DNA of 64,000 nucleotides, taken from Shinisaurus crocodilurus. Its lineage: Eukaryota > Chordata > Lepidosauria > Squamata > Shinisauridae. Shown one piece after another: positions 51,104 to 61,590 of this stretch; position 1 is the first letter of the stretch, and each line of letters starts with the position of its first letter. The stretch is from assembly GCA_021292165.1 (NCBI GenBank), contig CM037879.1, forward strand, positions 18,561,525-18,625,524. The letters are read 5' to 3'. The notes under the pieces are model-generated. The model was given only the letters and a program-made list of their open reading frames with translations, did no database searches and was not told the origin of the DNA. The translations under genes were made by a program, and so were the position numbers.

Positions 51104-51346
51104 AGAGAGCCAGTGTAGCGTAGTGGTTAGAGTGCTTGGCAGGGACTTGGAAGATCCGGGTTCTCGTCCCCACTTGACCATGAAGCTCACTGGGTGACTT
51201 TGGGTCAGTCACTGACTCCCAGCCTAACCTACCTCACAGGGTTGTTGTGAGGATAAAATGGAGAGGAAGAGGAGGACCATGTAAGATGCCTTGGGTTCTT
51301 TGCAGCAGGAAAAAAAAAGGTATAAATGCAATGATAAAAGAAATAA
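51104..51346 (+). mobile_element. SINE-A copy
   Basis: GAGCCAGTGTAGCGTAGTGG, CCGGGTTCTCGTCCCCAC, GTGACTTTGGGTCAGTCACT, AAGATGCCTTGGGTTCTTTG. Full length, moderately diverged. Confidence 0.92.
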
Positions 51347-51589
51347 AATAATAACTATAGCAATGTTATCCACACAGTCACACTTTTTTTTTTAAGCAAA
51401 AGGATTAGTGTCTTGACATACATACCTGCTACAGAGGACCAATTTGTTCTTTATAATAAAGAACTAATTGCCCTTCCCTGAGAGATCCACCAGATATTTT
51501 CACTGTATACATTTAAAGGAAGATCTTCCTCTTCCAGCAGGCATTTAATCTTTAATCTGTTGCTCTACTAACTTTAGCGCTGGCTCTTT

Positions 51590-51775
51590 AATATTTTTAA
51601 TACTGTAAACATTTTACTTTTCTAATATTTTGATATTTTCATTGTTCTATTTATTTGTTCTATTTGCTTATTTTATGGTTGTTTTGGAGTTGTCATGACG
51701 GTAAACTTCTCCGAGGACATCTGCCAATTGGTCGGCATATGAATTTAACAAATATGTAATAAGAAAATAAAACGA
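51590..51775 (+). mobile_element. LINE-like 3' tail
   Basis: AT-rich with TTTGCTTATTTTATGG, GTAAACTTCTCCGAGGACAT, CTGCCAATTGGTCGGCATAT and AAGAAAATAAAA, echoing the GTAAACC-CCCAGAGAGC...TGGGCGGTATA end of L2. Confidence 0.5.
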
Positions 51776-51817
51776 AGTCATACTGCTGTAGACACAGAGA
51801 AGGACATGTGCCTGAGG

Positions 51818-51945
51818 AATCACAGACCTCAAAAGTTATCTAGTCTAACCTTCTACTAATGCAAGGAACCCACAGCTACAGCAGAGCATCCCTGTAAATG
51901 GCAGCTCTTCAACCCTGCTGTCTAATCAAAGGAAGGGCCTGACAG
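51818..51945 (-). mobile_element. Old CR1 3' end
   Basis: AATCACAGACCTCAAAAGTT, ATCTAGTCTAACCTTCTACT and TGCAAGGAACCCACAGCTA read as the inverse of a diverged CR1 3' end (consensus-like phrase TAGTCCAACCCCCTGCAATGC). Confidence 0.65.
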
Positions 51946-52189
51946 ATGTCTGCGGCCCAGCCAGGCACTGGGCCTCAGTAGCTGACAAAGATGCTGCATG
52001 CTGAAACCAGGCCTGCTTGCCTTGGAATGACCTCTGCTCGAGCACTCGGAGAGCTGCGGCCAGCTAAAGCAGAAAGCATTGGGCTGTCCTCACCCTACGA
52101 AACAGTGACATTTGCTGAAGGAAAGCGGCTAGATGCGAAACTGCATGCCAACCCTTTGTATGCCACCCCTTTTAAATCCCACAATAGAA

Positions 52190-52232
52190 AAAAAAAAAAA
52201 AAAAAAGGAGGGATATAAATGTAATAAAATGT
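52190..52232 (+). mobile_element. Poly-A and SINE-A-like tail scrap
   Basis: An 18-base A-run followed by GGAGGGATATAAATGTAATA. Confidence 0.5.
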
Positions 52233-52234
52233 GC

Positions 52235-52670
52235 ACAGACCAACGGTCTGACTCCATATGAAACCGGTCCAGATGCTCATCCTAGTACATAGCATCACAG
52301 CTTATGTGGGGAGTGGCATTCCCTAATTATGAAGCAGGGCTCAGAGCAGAATCAAAACTCTCTTGAGTGTGTCCTTACGCCCATATGCCACTTACCCTGC
52401 ATAACATTTCAGCAGAGTACAGTCATATACATGACTCTGCACGTTGCCTTAAAAAGTAAATGGCAAGGAAGTGATAATTGGACACAAGTGTAAGCTCCCA
52501 AATGGTCTTCTTGACCTTAGATAGGAACTGAGGTGCTATATGTCCGAGGCTAAGAATAGAGCATCATAAAACATGGCTCCTTGATTCCTGGCGGAATCTT
52601 TCCAAAGATGCTCGCTTTTTTGTAGGCTTGTTTTTATTTTGACCTTGCCTAAAATCTATTGCTTTTATTT
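52235..52670. other. No recognisable feature
   Basis: Unique within the window; no supported ORF. Confidence 0.5.
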
Positions 52671-52674
52671 TCCG

Positions 52675-52854
52675 GTATCAGAGGCAGTATGAGTATGTAC
52701 CCCAGTTGCTGGGGAACATGGGCGGGAAGGTGCTGTTGCACTCCTGTCCTGCTTGTGGGATCCCATGGGCAGATGGCTGGCCACTGTGTGAACAGAATGC
52801 TGGACTAGATGGACCCTTGGTCTGAATCAGCAGGGCTCTTCTTATGTTCTTATT
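52675..52854 (+). mobile_element. CR1/L3-type 3' UTR fragment
   Basis: TATCAGAGGCAGTATGAGTA, CCCCAGTTGCTGGGGAACAT, GCTGGACTAGATGGACCCTT, CTTCTTATGTTCTTAT. Same family as 47745-48416. Confidence 0.9.
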
Positions 52855-52916
52855 GTGCACGGCAGAAACATTTTGAGGTATAGGGCAAACTGCTATTCAC
52901 AAACCATGGTAGACCA

Positions 52917-53592
52917 CAATTGTGGTAGATCACAAACTGAATATGAGCCAGCAATGCGATGTGGCTGCAAAGAAGGCAAATGCTATTTTGGGCTGCATTA
53001 ATAGAAGTATAGCTTCCAAATCGCGGGAAGTGATAATTCCCCTTTACTTGGCACTGGTTAGGCCTCATCTTGAGTACTGCGTCCAGTTCTGGGCACCACA
53101 CTTTAAGAAGGACATAGACAAACTGGAGAGGGTTCAGAGGAGGGCAACAAGGATGATAAAGGGACTGGAAACAAGGCCCTATGAGGAGAGACTAAAAGAA
53201 CTGGGCATGTTTAGCCTTCAGAAGAGGAGACTGAGGGGAGATATGATCGCACTCTTCCAGTACTTGAAGGGATGTCACACAGAGGAGGGCCAGGATCTCT
53301 TCTCGATCATCCCTGTTTGCAGGACCCGGAATAATGGGCTCAAGTTACAGGAACCCAGATTCCACCTAAACATCAGAAAAAAATTCCTGACTATTAGAGC
53401 AATAAGACAATGGAACCAATTACCTAGGGAGGTGGTGGGCTCTCTCACTCTGGAGGCATTCAAGGTGCAACTGGACAATCATCTGTCAGGGATGCTTTGA
53501 CCTGGATTCCTGCACTGAGCAGGGGGTTGGACTTGATGGCCTTGTAGGCCCCTTCCAACTCTACTTTTCTATGATTCTATGATTCTATGATG
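52917..53592 (+). pseudogene. Truncated CR1, 3' end of ORF2 plus 3' UTR
   Basis: An open frame of about 192 codons (52922-53500) is colinear with the C-terminus of ORF2 at 19493-22363 and differs at few residues. The 3' UTR ends with four ATTCTATG units. 5'-truncated and recent, but without any catalytic domain. Confidence 0.95.
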
Positions 53593-53681
53593 AAAGGATG
53601 AAATGATAGTTGAAGGCAATACTATACTATACCCCAAGATAGTTATGATCACATATCACTACCTCACATAATCTAAATCAG

Positions 53682-53800
53682 GGGCAGGCAGAAGGTAGAT
53701 CATGATCTACTGGTAGAGCTCTGGGTGATTTGCAGATCAGCAATGGCTTCTGATCTCCAAGAGCTTAACAATAACAAGTAAAATTGGAGGTGGAGCCCCT
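53682..53800. mobile_element. hAT-like fragment
   Basis: CAGGGGCAGGCAGAAGGTAG, ATGATCTACTGGTAGAGCTC, TGGGTGATTTGCAGATCAGC and TAACAAGTAAAATTGG match 22770-22870. Confidence 0.55.
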
Positions 53801-53962
53801 CCATTCACCCATCAGCATAGTATTGTCTGTATTGACTGGCAGTGACTCTCCAAGCTTTCAGCTGGGGCGGGGGGTCTTTCCCAGTCCTACCTGGAGACTG
53901 AACTAGGGGCATTCTGCATGAAAACCACACACTATTTCCGAGCTACAGCTCTTCCCCTATAG
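53801..53962 (-). mobile_element. SINE-B, diverged
   Basis: ATTGACTGGCAGTGACTCTC, CTTTCCCAGTCCTACCTGGA, GGGGCATTCTGCATG and CCGAGCTACAGCTCTTCCCC are the inverse of SINE-B (41664-41856) in order. Confidence 0.8.
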
Positions 53963-54019
53963 CTAAGGCTAGTTGAGCACTGGGATTCAACAAGGGCTCC
54001 TGCTGGAGGAAGGGGTGTG

Positions 54020-54152
54020 TGTGTTGATATTCTGTTTTTTATATAGGGTTTTTAAACTTTTTATCTTTTTGATCTTTTATTGTTCACCACTCTGGAATCT
54101 GTTTAGACGTGGAGCAGCATTATAAATGTTGTAAATAAATAAATAAAATAAA
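54020..54152 (+). mobile_element. L2 3' end
   Basis: TTTTATTGTTCACCACTCTG, GAATCTGTTTAGACGTGGAG, CATTATAAATGTTGTAAATA and AATAAATA. Same end as 43000-43072 and 60410-60450. Confidence 0.7.
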
Positions 54153-54350
54153 TATGTGTCTGTTTTATATCTCCAAGATTAAGGGGTATCACCCAAACCT
54201 TCCAACAATTATACACATGGGCCTCTTTGCCCCCAAATTCTCACAACAGAATTCCATAACTTCTTTGTTCATGGCATTTCTCATTTTTATCTTTATTCAT
54301 GAAGTCCATCTTGTGAACACAGAATAGATCATTTTCTAATGGACTGTATT

Positions 54351-54374
54351 TGTGTGTGTGTGTGTGTGTGTGTA
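54351..54374. repeat. (TG)n microsatellite
   Basis: About 12 TG units. Confidence 0.93.
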
Positions 54375-54732
54375 TATTGAGTAAAGGATCACAGGAAGAC
54401 AAATCACCTCATAAATTTCTCTAAATAGCATTGCAACACTGTCATGCCATTATCTTTTCTTTTCTTTTTTTTACAACTCTATTTTAAGGTAGCTGAGTGT
54501 GCATTAAAGATTGACACTTCTGAAGCCCACACTCTTTATATATCAAGAAGAAGGTACAGTACATCCTAAGAAACATCAGCAGCATGCCAATCCATTAACA
54601 CTCCTCAATCTTGCCTTGAGAAGACACTATGGTTGGAGAAGTTAGTTAAAACTTCTGAGCCCTGTTCAAACAGGAGGTTGCTGGAGACCTCCATCAAAGT
54701 GAGTTTAAGAAAGAAGTTTCTTCCATATATAT

Positions 54733-54869
54733 CTGTCTTCCCCAATCTGGTGCTCTCCAGATGTTTTGGACTTCAACTCCCATCAGTCTCCAGCCATCAT
54801 GGCCAATGATCAGGCATGCTGGAAGTTGTAGTCCAAAACATCTGGAGGGCACCAGGTTGGGGAAGGTGG
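54733..54869. mobile_element. MITE-1 (fold-back hAT type)
   Basis: CTTCCCCAATCTGGTGCTCT, CCAGATGTTTTGGACTTCAA mirror TTGTAGTCCAAAACATCTGG and CACCAGGTTGGGGAAGG. Flanks ATATATAT and ATATAGAT suggest an eroded 8-bp duplication. Confidence 0.85.
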
Positions 54870-54918
54870 ATATAGATAATCAGTGAAGCACAAATATACA
54901 AACCTATAGCTGAAACTG

Positions 54919-55462
54919 GGTTGGATCCAGACTTAGAACCGCAGGGGAGCAGAGGTCCCCTGCGGTTCCCATGTTGTGCGAACGCCGACCGGGGTTGCCC
55001 CCGCAGAATGGCTGCGCGTGGGACGCACGCAAAGTGACCATGGATGGTAGAGGGGCAAGCCCCTACCGCATGTGGCCACCCTGCCGTGCAAACAGCGGCC
55101 GGCCGGCCCACGGGGGCCACACAGAGGCGGCAGCCCAGAGCGGCCGGAGCTGCGGCCGCTCCAGCCTGTAGGGGCAAACTGCCCCTCTGGGCATCCCGAG
55201 CTGCCAGCCCCTAGCACCGGGAGGCCCGCACTGCGGTGCGGGGACTGCCGGCTCCACCGGGGTCCGCCCACACGCATGAGGTGCAGGTCATCTGCGGCGC
55301 CCCGCCAGACCCCGCGGATGGCCCCCACTTGCCACCTGGGTCGTACAAACCGGCCCTCTAAGTAGATCCACTGAAATCAATGGGATTTAAGTTAGCCTAA
55401 CTTAAGTCCTATTGATTTCAATGGCTCTACCCTAAGCATGACTAAGTCTGGATCCAGTCCGG
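54919..55462. mobile_element. MITE-3 split by a GC-rich insert
   Basis: The left end GGTTGGATCCAGACTTAG (54920-54937) and right part CTAAGTAGATCCACTGAAAT to AGTCTGGATCCAGTCC (55358-55461) belong together. About 415 GC-rich bases separate them. Confidence 0.8.
54938..55357. mobile_element. GC-rich unidentified insert
   Basis: Starts with a small hairpin (CCGCAGGGGAGCAGAGGTCC / CCTGCGG), then CCATGTTGTGCGAACGCC. The right end CGTACAAACCGGCCCT is roughly inverse to GGCTGGTTTGCACAAC at 34843. CpG-dense throughout, with several GC-biased frames on both strands and no motif. Probably a non-autonomous DNA element inserted in MITE-3. Confidence 0.5.
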
Positions 55463-55469
55463 TGAGCCT

Positions 55470-55940
55470 TAAGTGGTAAGTGACAAAAACTCTGCTAAGG
55501 TCATTGTGAGGAGCTGTGTTCTGCTCCAGGTGAAGGCTCTAGTAGGCAGCAGGTTCTCTGGTCCCTCCACACAGGGAGGTCCTGCCTGGGTTGCCAGTCC
55601 CCACTAGTTGAATTAGGCAAGGCATTCAGCGCAGACAACTCCAGGTGGGACCCAACTTTAGAATGCTGCTTTAACAACAGATAACCCCAGACTGATAACC
55701 CCAGCTGTAGTTCAGTCTGGGTGGTTAGCTCCACCTTCCAGTGGGAGGAGCCCCTCTGGTTAAAGGAGCATTGCCCATTTCAGCAGCTGTTAACTCATAG
55801 TGCATGGGAGAGAGGGGTGGTTCTGTTGGAGCTTCTGGGCTGTGGTCCTCAGAGCCGGAGGGCAGCAATGCAACCTGCTCAGGCCAGAGAGGTGATGGCA
55901 GAATGGCACCCTCCTGTGCCAGAGCTTCTGGAGCAGTGGA
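55470..55940. other. No recognisable feature
   Basis: Short inverse CCCCAGACTG / CAGTCTGG around 55690-55725. No supported gene or repeat. Confidence 0.45.
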
Positions 55941-55944
55941 GACT

Positions 55945-56490
55945 GTAGTGACTGGCTTTGAGGGCAATTCCTCACAGCTTGGGACGGCAATACCTGACGG
56001 AATGCCTCTCCCAACCACAATCTGCCGGGACACTACGCTCAGCATCTGGGGCCTTCCTCCGACTGCCACCCCCGAGAGAGGCTCGGAAGGTGGCAACAAG
56101 GGGGAGGGCCTTTTCTGTGGTAGCCCCACAACTGTGGAACAGCCTCCCTACTGACACCTGCCTGGTGCCAACTTTACTATCCTTTCGGTGCCAGGTTAAA
56201 ACTGCCTTCTATGCTGAGGCATTTAATAGCTGCAAAAAGCACACAGGGTGGTGGTTATGTCATCTTCGTATCCAGTCTATTTTTTACATCTGTCTGAGCT
56301 ATTTAAGTAATTTTAAAAGTGTTTTTAAAACGTTTGTGTAATTTTTTCAATGTTTTTATTGCTTGTATTTTTTTCTATACTGTATTTTATTGTAAAATTG
56401 TATTTTTATTGTATAATTGTATTTTATTGTGTAATTTTATCATAGTTGTAAACCGCCCAGAGAGCTTCGGCTATTGGGCGGTATAGAAAT
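55945..56490 (+). pseudogene. L2 LINE ORF2 end and 3' UTR
   Basis: An uninterrupted frame (55958-56341) reads AGTLRSASGAFLRLPPPREARKVATRGRAFSVVAPQLWNSLPTDTCLVPTLLSFRCQVKTAFYAEAF, the best preserved L2 C-terminus in the window. The 3' UTR ends GTAAACCGCCCAGAGAGCTT and CGGCTATTGGGCGGTATAGA. No catalytic domain remains. Confidence 0.92.
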
Positions 56491-56504
56491 GGATGATGAT
56501 GATG

Positions 56505-56536
<32 letters not shown>

Positions 56537-56537
56537 T
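56490..56537. repeat. (GAT)n-(AAT)n microsatellite
   Basis: Grown from the L2 tail: about five GAT then twelve AAT units. Confidence 0.95.
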
Positions 56538-56588
56538 CCCTCTCACCCTCCAATTCTTCCTCCAAGTCCACGGCCTCCTCCTCTGACT

Positions 56589-56613
56589 GGTGTGTGTGTG
56601 TGTGTGTGTGTGT
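56589..56613. repeat. (TG)n microsatellite
   Basis: About 12 TG units. Confidence 0.93.
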
Positions 56614-56639
56614 GACATCCTAGGGTCATTGCCAGGATT

Positions 56640-57230
56640 CAAACTGGGGACCTGCGGGATCTGTGTGCAACTGCCTCAGATGATGAGCCACAGGTTGCAG
56701 CAGCTGCCTAGGCAATTAAGTACCCTAGACTGGCCCCGCTACCCAAGTTGTCCATTGGTCCCTCCTGGACAGGAAGGACTATACAAGGGTTTCCTGTGTG
56801 ACTTAAGCCTAACCTGAGCAACAAGGTCTTCCTGAACTCTGGTGCATTCCTGTGTGTACTCTGGCTTTGCCCTTTGGTCTGGTGAGATTGAAGAAGCTGT
56901 TTTGTTTTGATTACTATAGGAAAACAAGCGCCCTTGAAAAAGGCCTAGGCCTAAACGCGTTGGGCTTAAATAAAGTTTTAAGATCTCTGTTGGCACCTGG
57001 GATTTTTTTCCTTCTCGCCTTGGCCCTTTGGTCTTGACGGCTAGCTTTGTCCTCAGCCCTGACTTCTGGATTGCTGACCCCTACCTTGCTCTTTGATCTG
57101 ATGTCTAGATGGTTCTTCGGCTCTGACACCTGGCTTGTTTGACCTCTTGGTTCAACTACTGGTTCCTGGCTCTTCTTGGAACTCTGCCTACATCTCAGCC
57201 CTGGCAGTAATCTAGGCCAGACTTTCAATC
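56640..57230 (+). repeat. Long repeat unit 1 (pairs with 57745-57960), split
   Basis: CCTCCTGGACAGGAAGGACT, TGAGCAACAAGGTCTTCCTG and CTCTGGTGCATTCCTGT recur at 57782-57885 in the same order. Both carry pyrimidine-rich CCTGGCTCTT-type phrases. Possible LTR or unclassified retroelement pieces in direct orientation about 1.03 kb apart. 56881-57012 interrupts unit 1. Confidence 0.55.
56881..57012 (+). mobile_element. Penelope-like 3' relic with hammerhead-like remnant
   Basis: GCCCTTGAAAA, a perfect short stem AGGCC-TA-GGCCT and TAAACGCGTTGGGC (56930-56965) resemble the end of Penelope-like elements, where a hammerhead core CTGANGA-stem-GAAAC precedes GCGT. An AATAAAG phrase and a T-run follow. 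The flanking CCCTTTGGTCT at about 56873 and 57024 is a plausible target duplication. Core ribozyme bases differ, so activity is unlikely. Tentative. Confidence 0.45.
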
Positions 57231-57744
57231 GCATTCACTTTTAAAATTTTTGTTCTGGCTTTGTTTTGAATCTGTAACTTTGTATTCATTCACAACAGTT
57301 CATACTCACTGATTCAAAACAGAATTGGTTCTCACATGCATGCACAACACTGGATTCCCTAAACACCCTGGGCTGGCTGTTCCGTGGATGTATGTCCATT
57401 GCGTGATGGTGGCAGCAGCAAATGATTATGAGACAGTGTGGATGAGCACAAAGAGGAGTTTCATCATATCCCCTCACATCACTTCAAAATGCTATATTTT
57501 CAGAAGAGCCAGTACACACATTCAGCTGCCAGCCATCAATTATACAGCCACTGGATGTAGAGAAATCAAAAGAAATATGCAGATATATAAATGTATGCAG
57601 CTGCCAGTCAAATACATGCATAGGAAGACATTGCAGATCAATGGAGAGGCTGTTCTGTGGGCTGGCATTTTGACCATCAGCCAGGCCCCAAGTTCATCTG
57701 CAGTTCCTTTTGCCCACCTCCCTCTCGACGGTAATGTCTGAAAC

Positions 57745-57960
57745 CAGGTGTCAGGAGCTGCTGGGACTCAACCCCCGGGGCTGGCATAGGCTCCTCCTGG
57801 ACAGGAAGAAGTATCAGCGGGCTCCCTGTTCCAGTTGAACCTTGCTTGAGCAACAAGGTCTTCCTGAGCTCTGGGGTGTTCCTGTATCCTTTGTCAGTCT
57901 TCTCTCCTGACTTCTGGCATGTCCCGCAGCTCCTGGTCCCTGGGGCTCCTGGCTCACCTC
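57745..57960 (+). repeat. Long repeat unit 2 (pairs with 56640-57230)
   Basis: CTCCTGGACAGGAAGAAGTA, TTGAGCAACAAGGTCTTCCT and GAGCTCTGGGGTGTTCCTGT. Direct orientation relative to unit 1. Confidence 0.55.
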
Positions 57961-58610
57961 AGATGGCTACCCATGGCCCAGCACTGAGACCTGGATTATG
58001 TTGACCACCACCAGGGACCAGAGGAGGCTGCTATAAACATGTATCCCTAACATGTATCTATGATGCTTAAGACGAGATCACCTGATCTTGAACCCCGAAT
58101 CTACTCATAAAGCACGTATGAAGATTCGGGTCTCCTCAGTGGCTGCTAGCCACAACCCCTGCTCTGTAGCCCTTCCCAGCACTGATGCCATAGTCACTAC
58201 TGCCCACTGCCTTGCTCACAACATCAAGTTGTTTATAATTGCAAGGAAAATGCAAGGAGAGATCAGCTCATCATGTTTATAATCCCTTCTATTTCTGATA
58301 TTCAGGGGTGAGTGTCATTGCTTATGCAGTCAAAACAGGCACCACCCATGCAGAAGTGGAAGGTAGCAGTGGACTCAAGGGAATGCCAAGGTTTGCAAGA
58401 TTTTTTAAAAAAAAATATTTACAAGAAAAATCCTAACGCAGGGGAACAAACCCCAAAAGCCCAATTGAGACTGAGCATGCTTGGTGGCCATGGAATGATT
58501 TATGGGGTGGGGCAGAAAACAGGGGGGGAACGGGAATGGAATGGAGTATCATGGATGAGGGCGTGGTTGACCTACTGGAACAGTGAACAGGAGCACTCCA
58601 CACTACAATG
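57960..58610. other. No recognisable feature
   Basis: A short phrase at 58235-58275 (GCAAGGAGAGATCAGCTCATC) recurs at about 59062-59090. Otherwise nothing. Confidence 0.4.
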
Positions 58611-58665
58611 TGTTGTTGTTGTTGTTGTTGTTGTTACTACTACTACTACTACTACTACTACTACA
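58611..58665. repeat. (TTG)n-(ACT)n microsatellite
   Basis: About eight TTG then nine TAC/ACT units, at the tail of the inverted SINE that follows. Confidence 0.95.
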
Positions 58666-58666
58666 T

Positions 58667-58769
58667 TTTTATTCTGCCTTTTCTCCAAGGAGCTTAGGGC
58701 TGCAGACATAGGTATCTCCCCCCCCCTTATTTTCACAATAACCCTGTGAGGTAGGTTAGGGTGAGAGAT
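58667..58769 (-). mobile_element. SINE-A-like 3' fragment, diverged
   Basis: TTTATTCTGCCTTTTCTCCA, AGGAGCTTAGGGCTGC and ACCCTGTGAGGTAGGTTAGG. Poly-C at 58720-58728. Confidence 0.75.
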
Positions 58770-58779
58770 AGAGGCAGGG

Positions 58780-59640
58780 ACATGGTGGCTGTGCTGTTGC
58801 AGGTTCCAGCAAGATCAGCAACCCATTGCTAGCAATGGGGTAGCAGGGACAAGGCATAAAGTGGCTGCCAGAGGCTGCCAAGAGGACAGGGGTCCATTGG
58901 CAATAGCCAACCAGAGTGGGCCTTGGGAGCAAATAGGTGGTGGCAAGGATAATGAACCCTTCAGCTACTCAGTCCTCAAGCCTTCGAGAGGCAAATCTGT
59001 GCTTCCATGCACAGCTCCCTGTTATGCTGAAAAACAGTTTCCAAGATTGCCTGTGAAGAAAAGGCAAGGAAAGATCAGCTCACCATGTTCAAGAAGATAC
59101 ATTTGTGTATGGTATATGAAAGAACATCTTTAACCTCTTGAATTGATTTATTATCACAAGTGATTTTTAAGGTTTTTTTTTTTTTTAACAAACTGCAGCC
59201 CTCTTAAGCTGATCCAGCCTTTTACATCTTTCAATCAAAGCCAATGGGTAAACAGAGCTAGATGGATATGGTGATACCTGGCATGACTGTCATTTTCAAG
59301 TACCGGCCAGCCGCTGTAGCAGTGCAGTTAACACATTTGCGATGAACTCCAAAAATCACCTTCTGGATAAATATCTCTGGTTTCCAATTGTGTCTGCATG
59401 ATAAAAACAGAAAAGCAGAACCACAGAGAATTTGAGGGTTTAAAGTGGGCATAGGGATAGCTGGGTTAAATCTCCACATCCAATCTCCATTCTAGGGGAA
59501 AGACACTTGGGATTTTATTAGCAACTAGTTTTTTTACCCAGCGTTGCATGGGTCGTCATTTTCCTATAGGCACTATTTGTTCGAAATTCCTTAAGGTAGC
59601 TGTCCGCTGTTTTGAATCTCTCCATAGGAAAGGTCCCCCA
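58780..59640. other. Unannotated, one possible element end
   Basis: CCCATTGCTAGCAATGGG (58823-58840) is a perfect 18-bp palindrome. 59525-59590 (TTTTTACCCAGCGTTGCATG, GGTCGTCATTTTCC) looks like a transposon terminus but I cannot name it. T-run at 59174-59187. Confidence 0.4.
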
Positions 59641-59643
59641 GGG

Positions 59644-60062
59644 CTACACATGAAATCCCTGCTCCCCCGGGACTACCAGCTCCCCCGGGACTGCACAATG
59701 AAATCCCTGTGTCCCCCCCCTGGGACTACACAATGAAATCCCTGCTTCCCCTCCTGGACTACTCAATGAAATCCCTGTTCCCTTTCCCCCCGGGACTGCA
59801 CAATGAAATCCCAACTCTCCCGGGACAATGAAATCCCTGCTCTCCCGGGACTACACAATGAAATCCCTGCTCTCCCGGGACTACACAGTGAAATCCCTGT
59901 TCCACTGGGACTACACAGTGAAATCCCTGCTCCCCCCCAGGACTACACAATGAATTCCCTGCTTCCTCCCCCCCTGGACTTTACAATGAAATCCCTGCTT
60001 CCCTCCCCACCAGGAATACACAACGAAATCCCTGCTTCCTCCCCCCCCGGGTCTTTACAATG
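59644..60062. repeat. Minisatellite, about 12 units of 30-37 bp
   Basis: Each unit contains CACAATGAAATCCCTGCT followed by a variable C-run and GGGACTA. Central units (59826-59915) are exactly 30 bp and almost identical; outer units vary by C-run length. Frames through it repeat GEQGFHCVVP or DYTMKSLLP and are not genes. Confidence 0.95.
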
Positions 60063-60099
60063 CGTGGGGGGTGGAGATTTGTGCTAATTCACTTACCCA

Positions 60100-60480
60100 G
60101 GTAATTGCCAGGTTACCTGAGAGAGCGCCTCCTCCCATACCAACCTGCCCGGTCGCTGAGGTCATTAGATGGCATGTGGACCTTTGACTGGATTGAAGTC
60201 CACCAAGAGAAGGGCCTTCAGTGTGGCGGCTCCATTTCTGTGGAACTCCCTGCCTCTGGAGGTCAGGCAGGCTCCAGCATTGTGCTGCTTTCGGCGCCTG
60301 CTGAAGACCTCCTTGTTCTGGGAAGCCTTCTCTGCTCTTCAACCACCAATGTAATTTTAGTTTGTTTTCAATGTATTGTTTTTGTTTCTTTTATCTGTTT
60401 TTGTCTTTTTACTGTTCACCGCTCCAGAATCTGCTTGATGTAGTCAACGGACAAACTTCAAGGCCCCTGCTGTCCCTTCT
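60100..60480 (+). pseudogene. L2 LINE ORF2 end and 3' UTR
   Basis: LKSTKRRAFSVAAPFLWNSLPLEVRQAPALCCFRRLLKTSLFWEAF is a textbook L2 C-terminus in an uninterrupted frame (60169-60354). The 3' UTR has TTACTGTTCACCGCTCCAGA and CTGCTTGATGTAG. Confidence 0.92.
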
Positions 60481-60489
60481 TATGGTTCT

Positions 60490-61470
60490 TTATCTTTAAA
60501 CTAGACTTGGACTGGACAGTTCTTCAAGTAGAGGACTATTCTCCAATGGTCCTTTAAATAGAGGACTCTCTCCTGTAAAGTAGGACACATGGCCACCCTA
60601 GGTCCAGGGCTCCACTTGCACCTCCCCACCCAACCCTCTGGAGTAGATTCAGGGGTGCATGGGGGGAGGGGTGGAATCTGTTCCACCAGCAGTGTTTGTT
60701 CTGTAGGCAGAGGATCCACACTGGATACAACTCCAAGGCCCACCTTTGGATCCCAGGACATGATCAGAAGGCACATGATGCCGGTAGGAGATAAGTGAAA
60801 TAAATAATTCTGTTTCTAATTCATGCTAGGGTTTGACAAAGATAAAACAGTAGGAACTGGCTGCCTTCTCCCTGAGATTAGACATGCGCCAACACTTTAT
60901 ACCAGCCAGCCTTCCTTTAACCTACCATCTTCTGCATAGAATATACAATATATTCTAAATTTATTTGTGCTTCTAAAAATAACCCAGAACAATTGGAAAT
61001 GCTCTTTTCCAGGAAGGGGCAGGTCAGCAGAGCTCACAGAAGGGATCTCTGCTGACACATCCAGATCTGGAAACTAGTGTTTCTGGTCACTTCTGGGGTT
61101 ATCTTTAGAAGTGCAAAAACCCCATTGTGCAAGTGGTGGGTCCTGCAAGCACAACAGAACCAGCAAAGGTGGAGTATTTATGAGTAAATGCTCATAAATT
61201 ATCTTAGTAATAACTAATATCTATGTGAACAATATGGTGCATGCATATCTCTTGGTTCAGTGAGTGCTACAGCAAGATTATTTCTTCCAGGCTTGCCTTG
61301 CTTATTCTCTTTTATTATGGCCAACATACATAATTGTATTCCCAAACTGCTGTGAAAATTGTATTGTAATATAAACCAACCATAACATGTTTGTGACTCA
61401 GAATAACTGCTGCCACTACTAATATCCCACCCACTTAGCATTTATTTCATCTCTTGATGTGCTAGGTACT
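60490..61470. other. No recognisable feature
   Basis: Small inverse GGACTATTCTCCAATGGTCC nearby (60532-60552); no supported gene or shared repeat. Confidence 0.45.
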
Positions 61471-61474
61471 GCAT

Positions 61475-61590
61475 AGTGTTCTCCAATCTTGGGTCCCCAG
61501 ATGTTTTTGGCCCCAGCCAGCTATGCTGGCTGGGGCATGCTGGGAGTTGTAGGCCAAAAACATCTGGGGACCCAAGGTTGGAGAACACTG
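61475..61590. mobile_element. MITE-1 (fold-back hAT type)
   Basis: TAGTGTTCTCCAATCTTGGG to CCCAAGGTTGGAGAACACTG, centre CCAGCCAGCTATGCTGGCTGG. GCATAG just before and after is a probable partial duplication. Confidence 0.88.

Noticed and set aside
59644..60062. CRISPR-like array
   Set aside because: Eukaryotic context, unit-to-unit spacers are just variable C-runs rather than unique sequences; it is a minisatellite.
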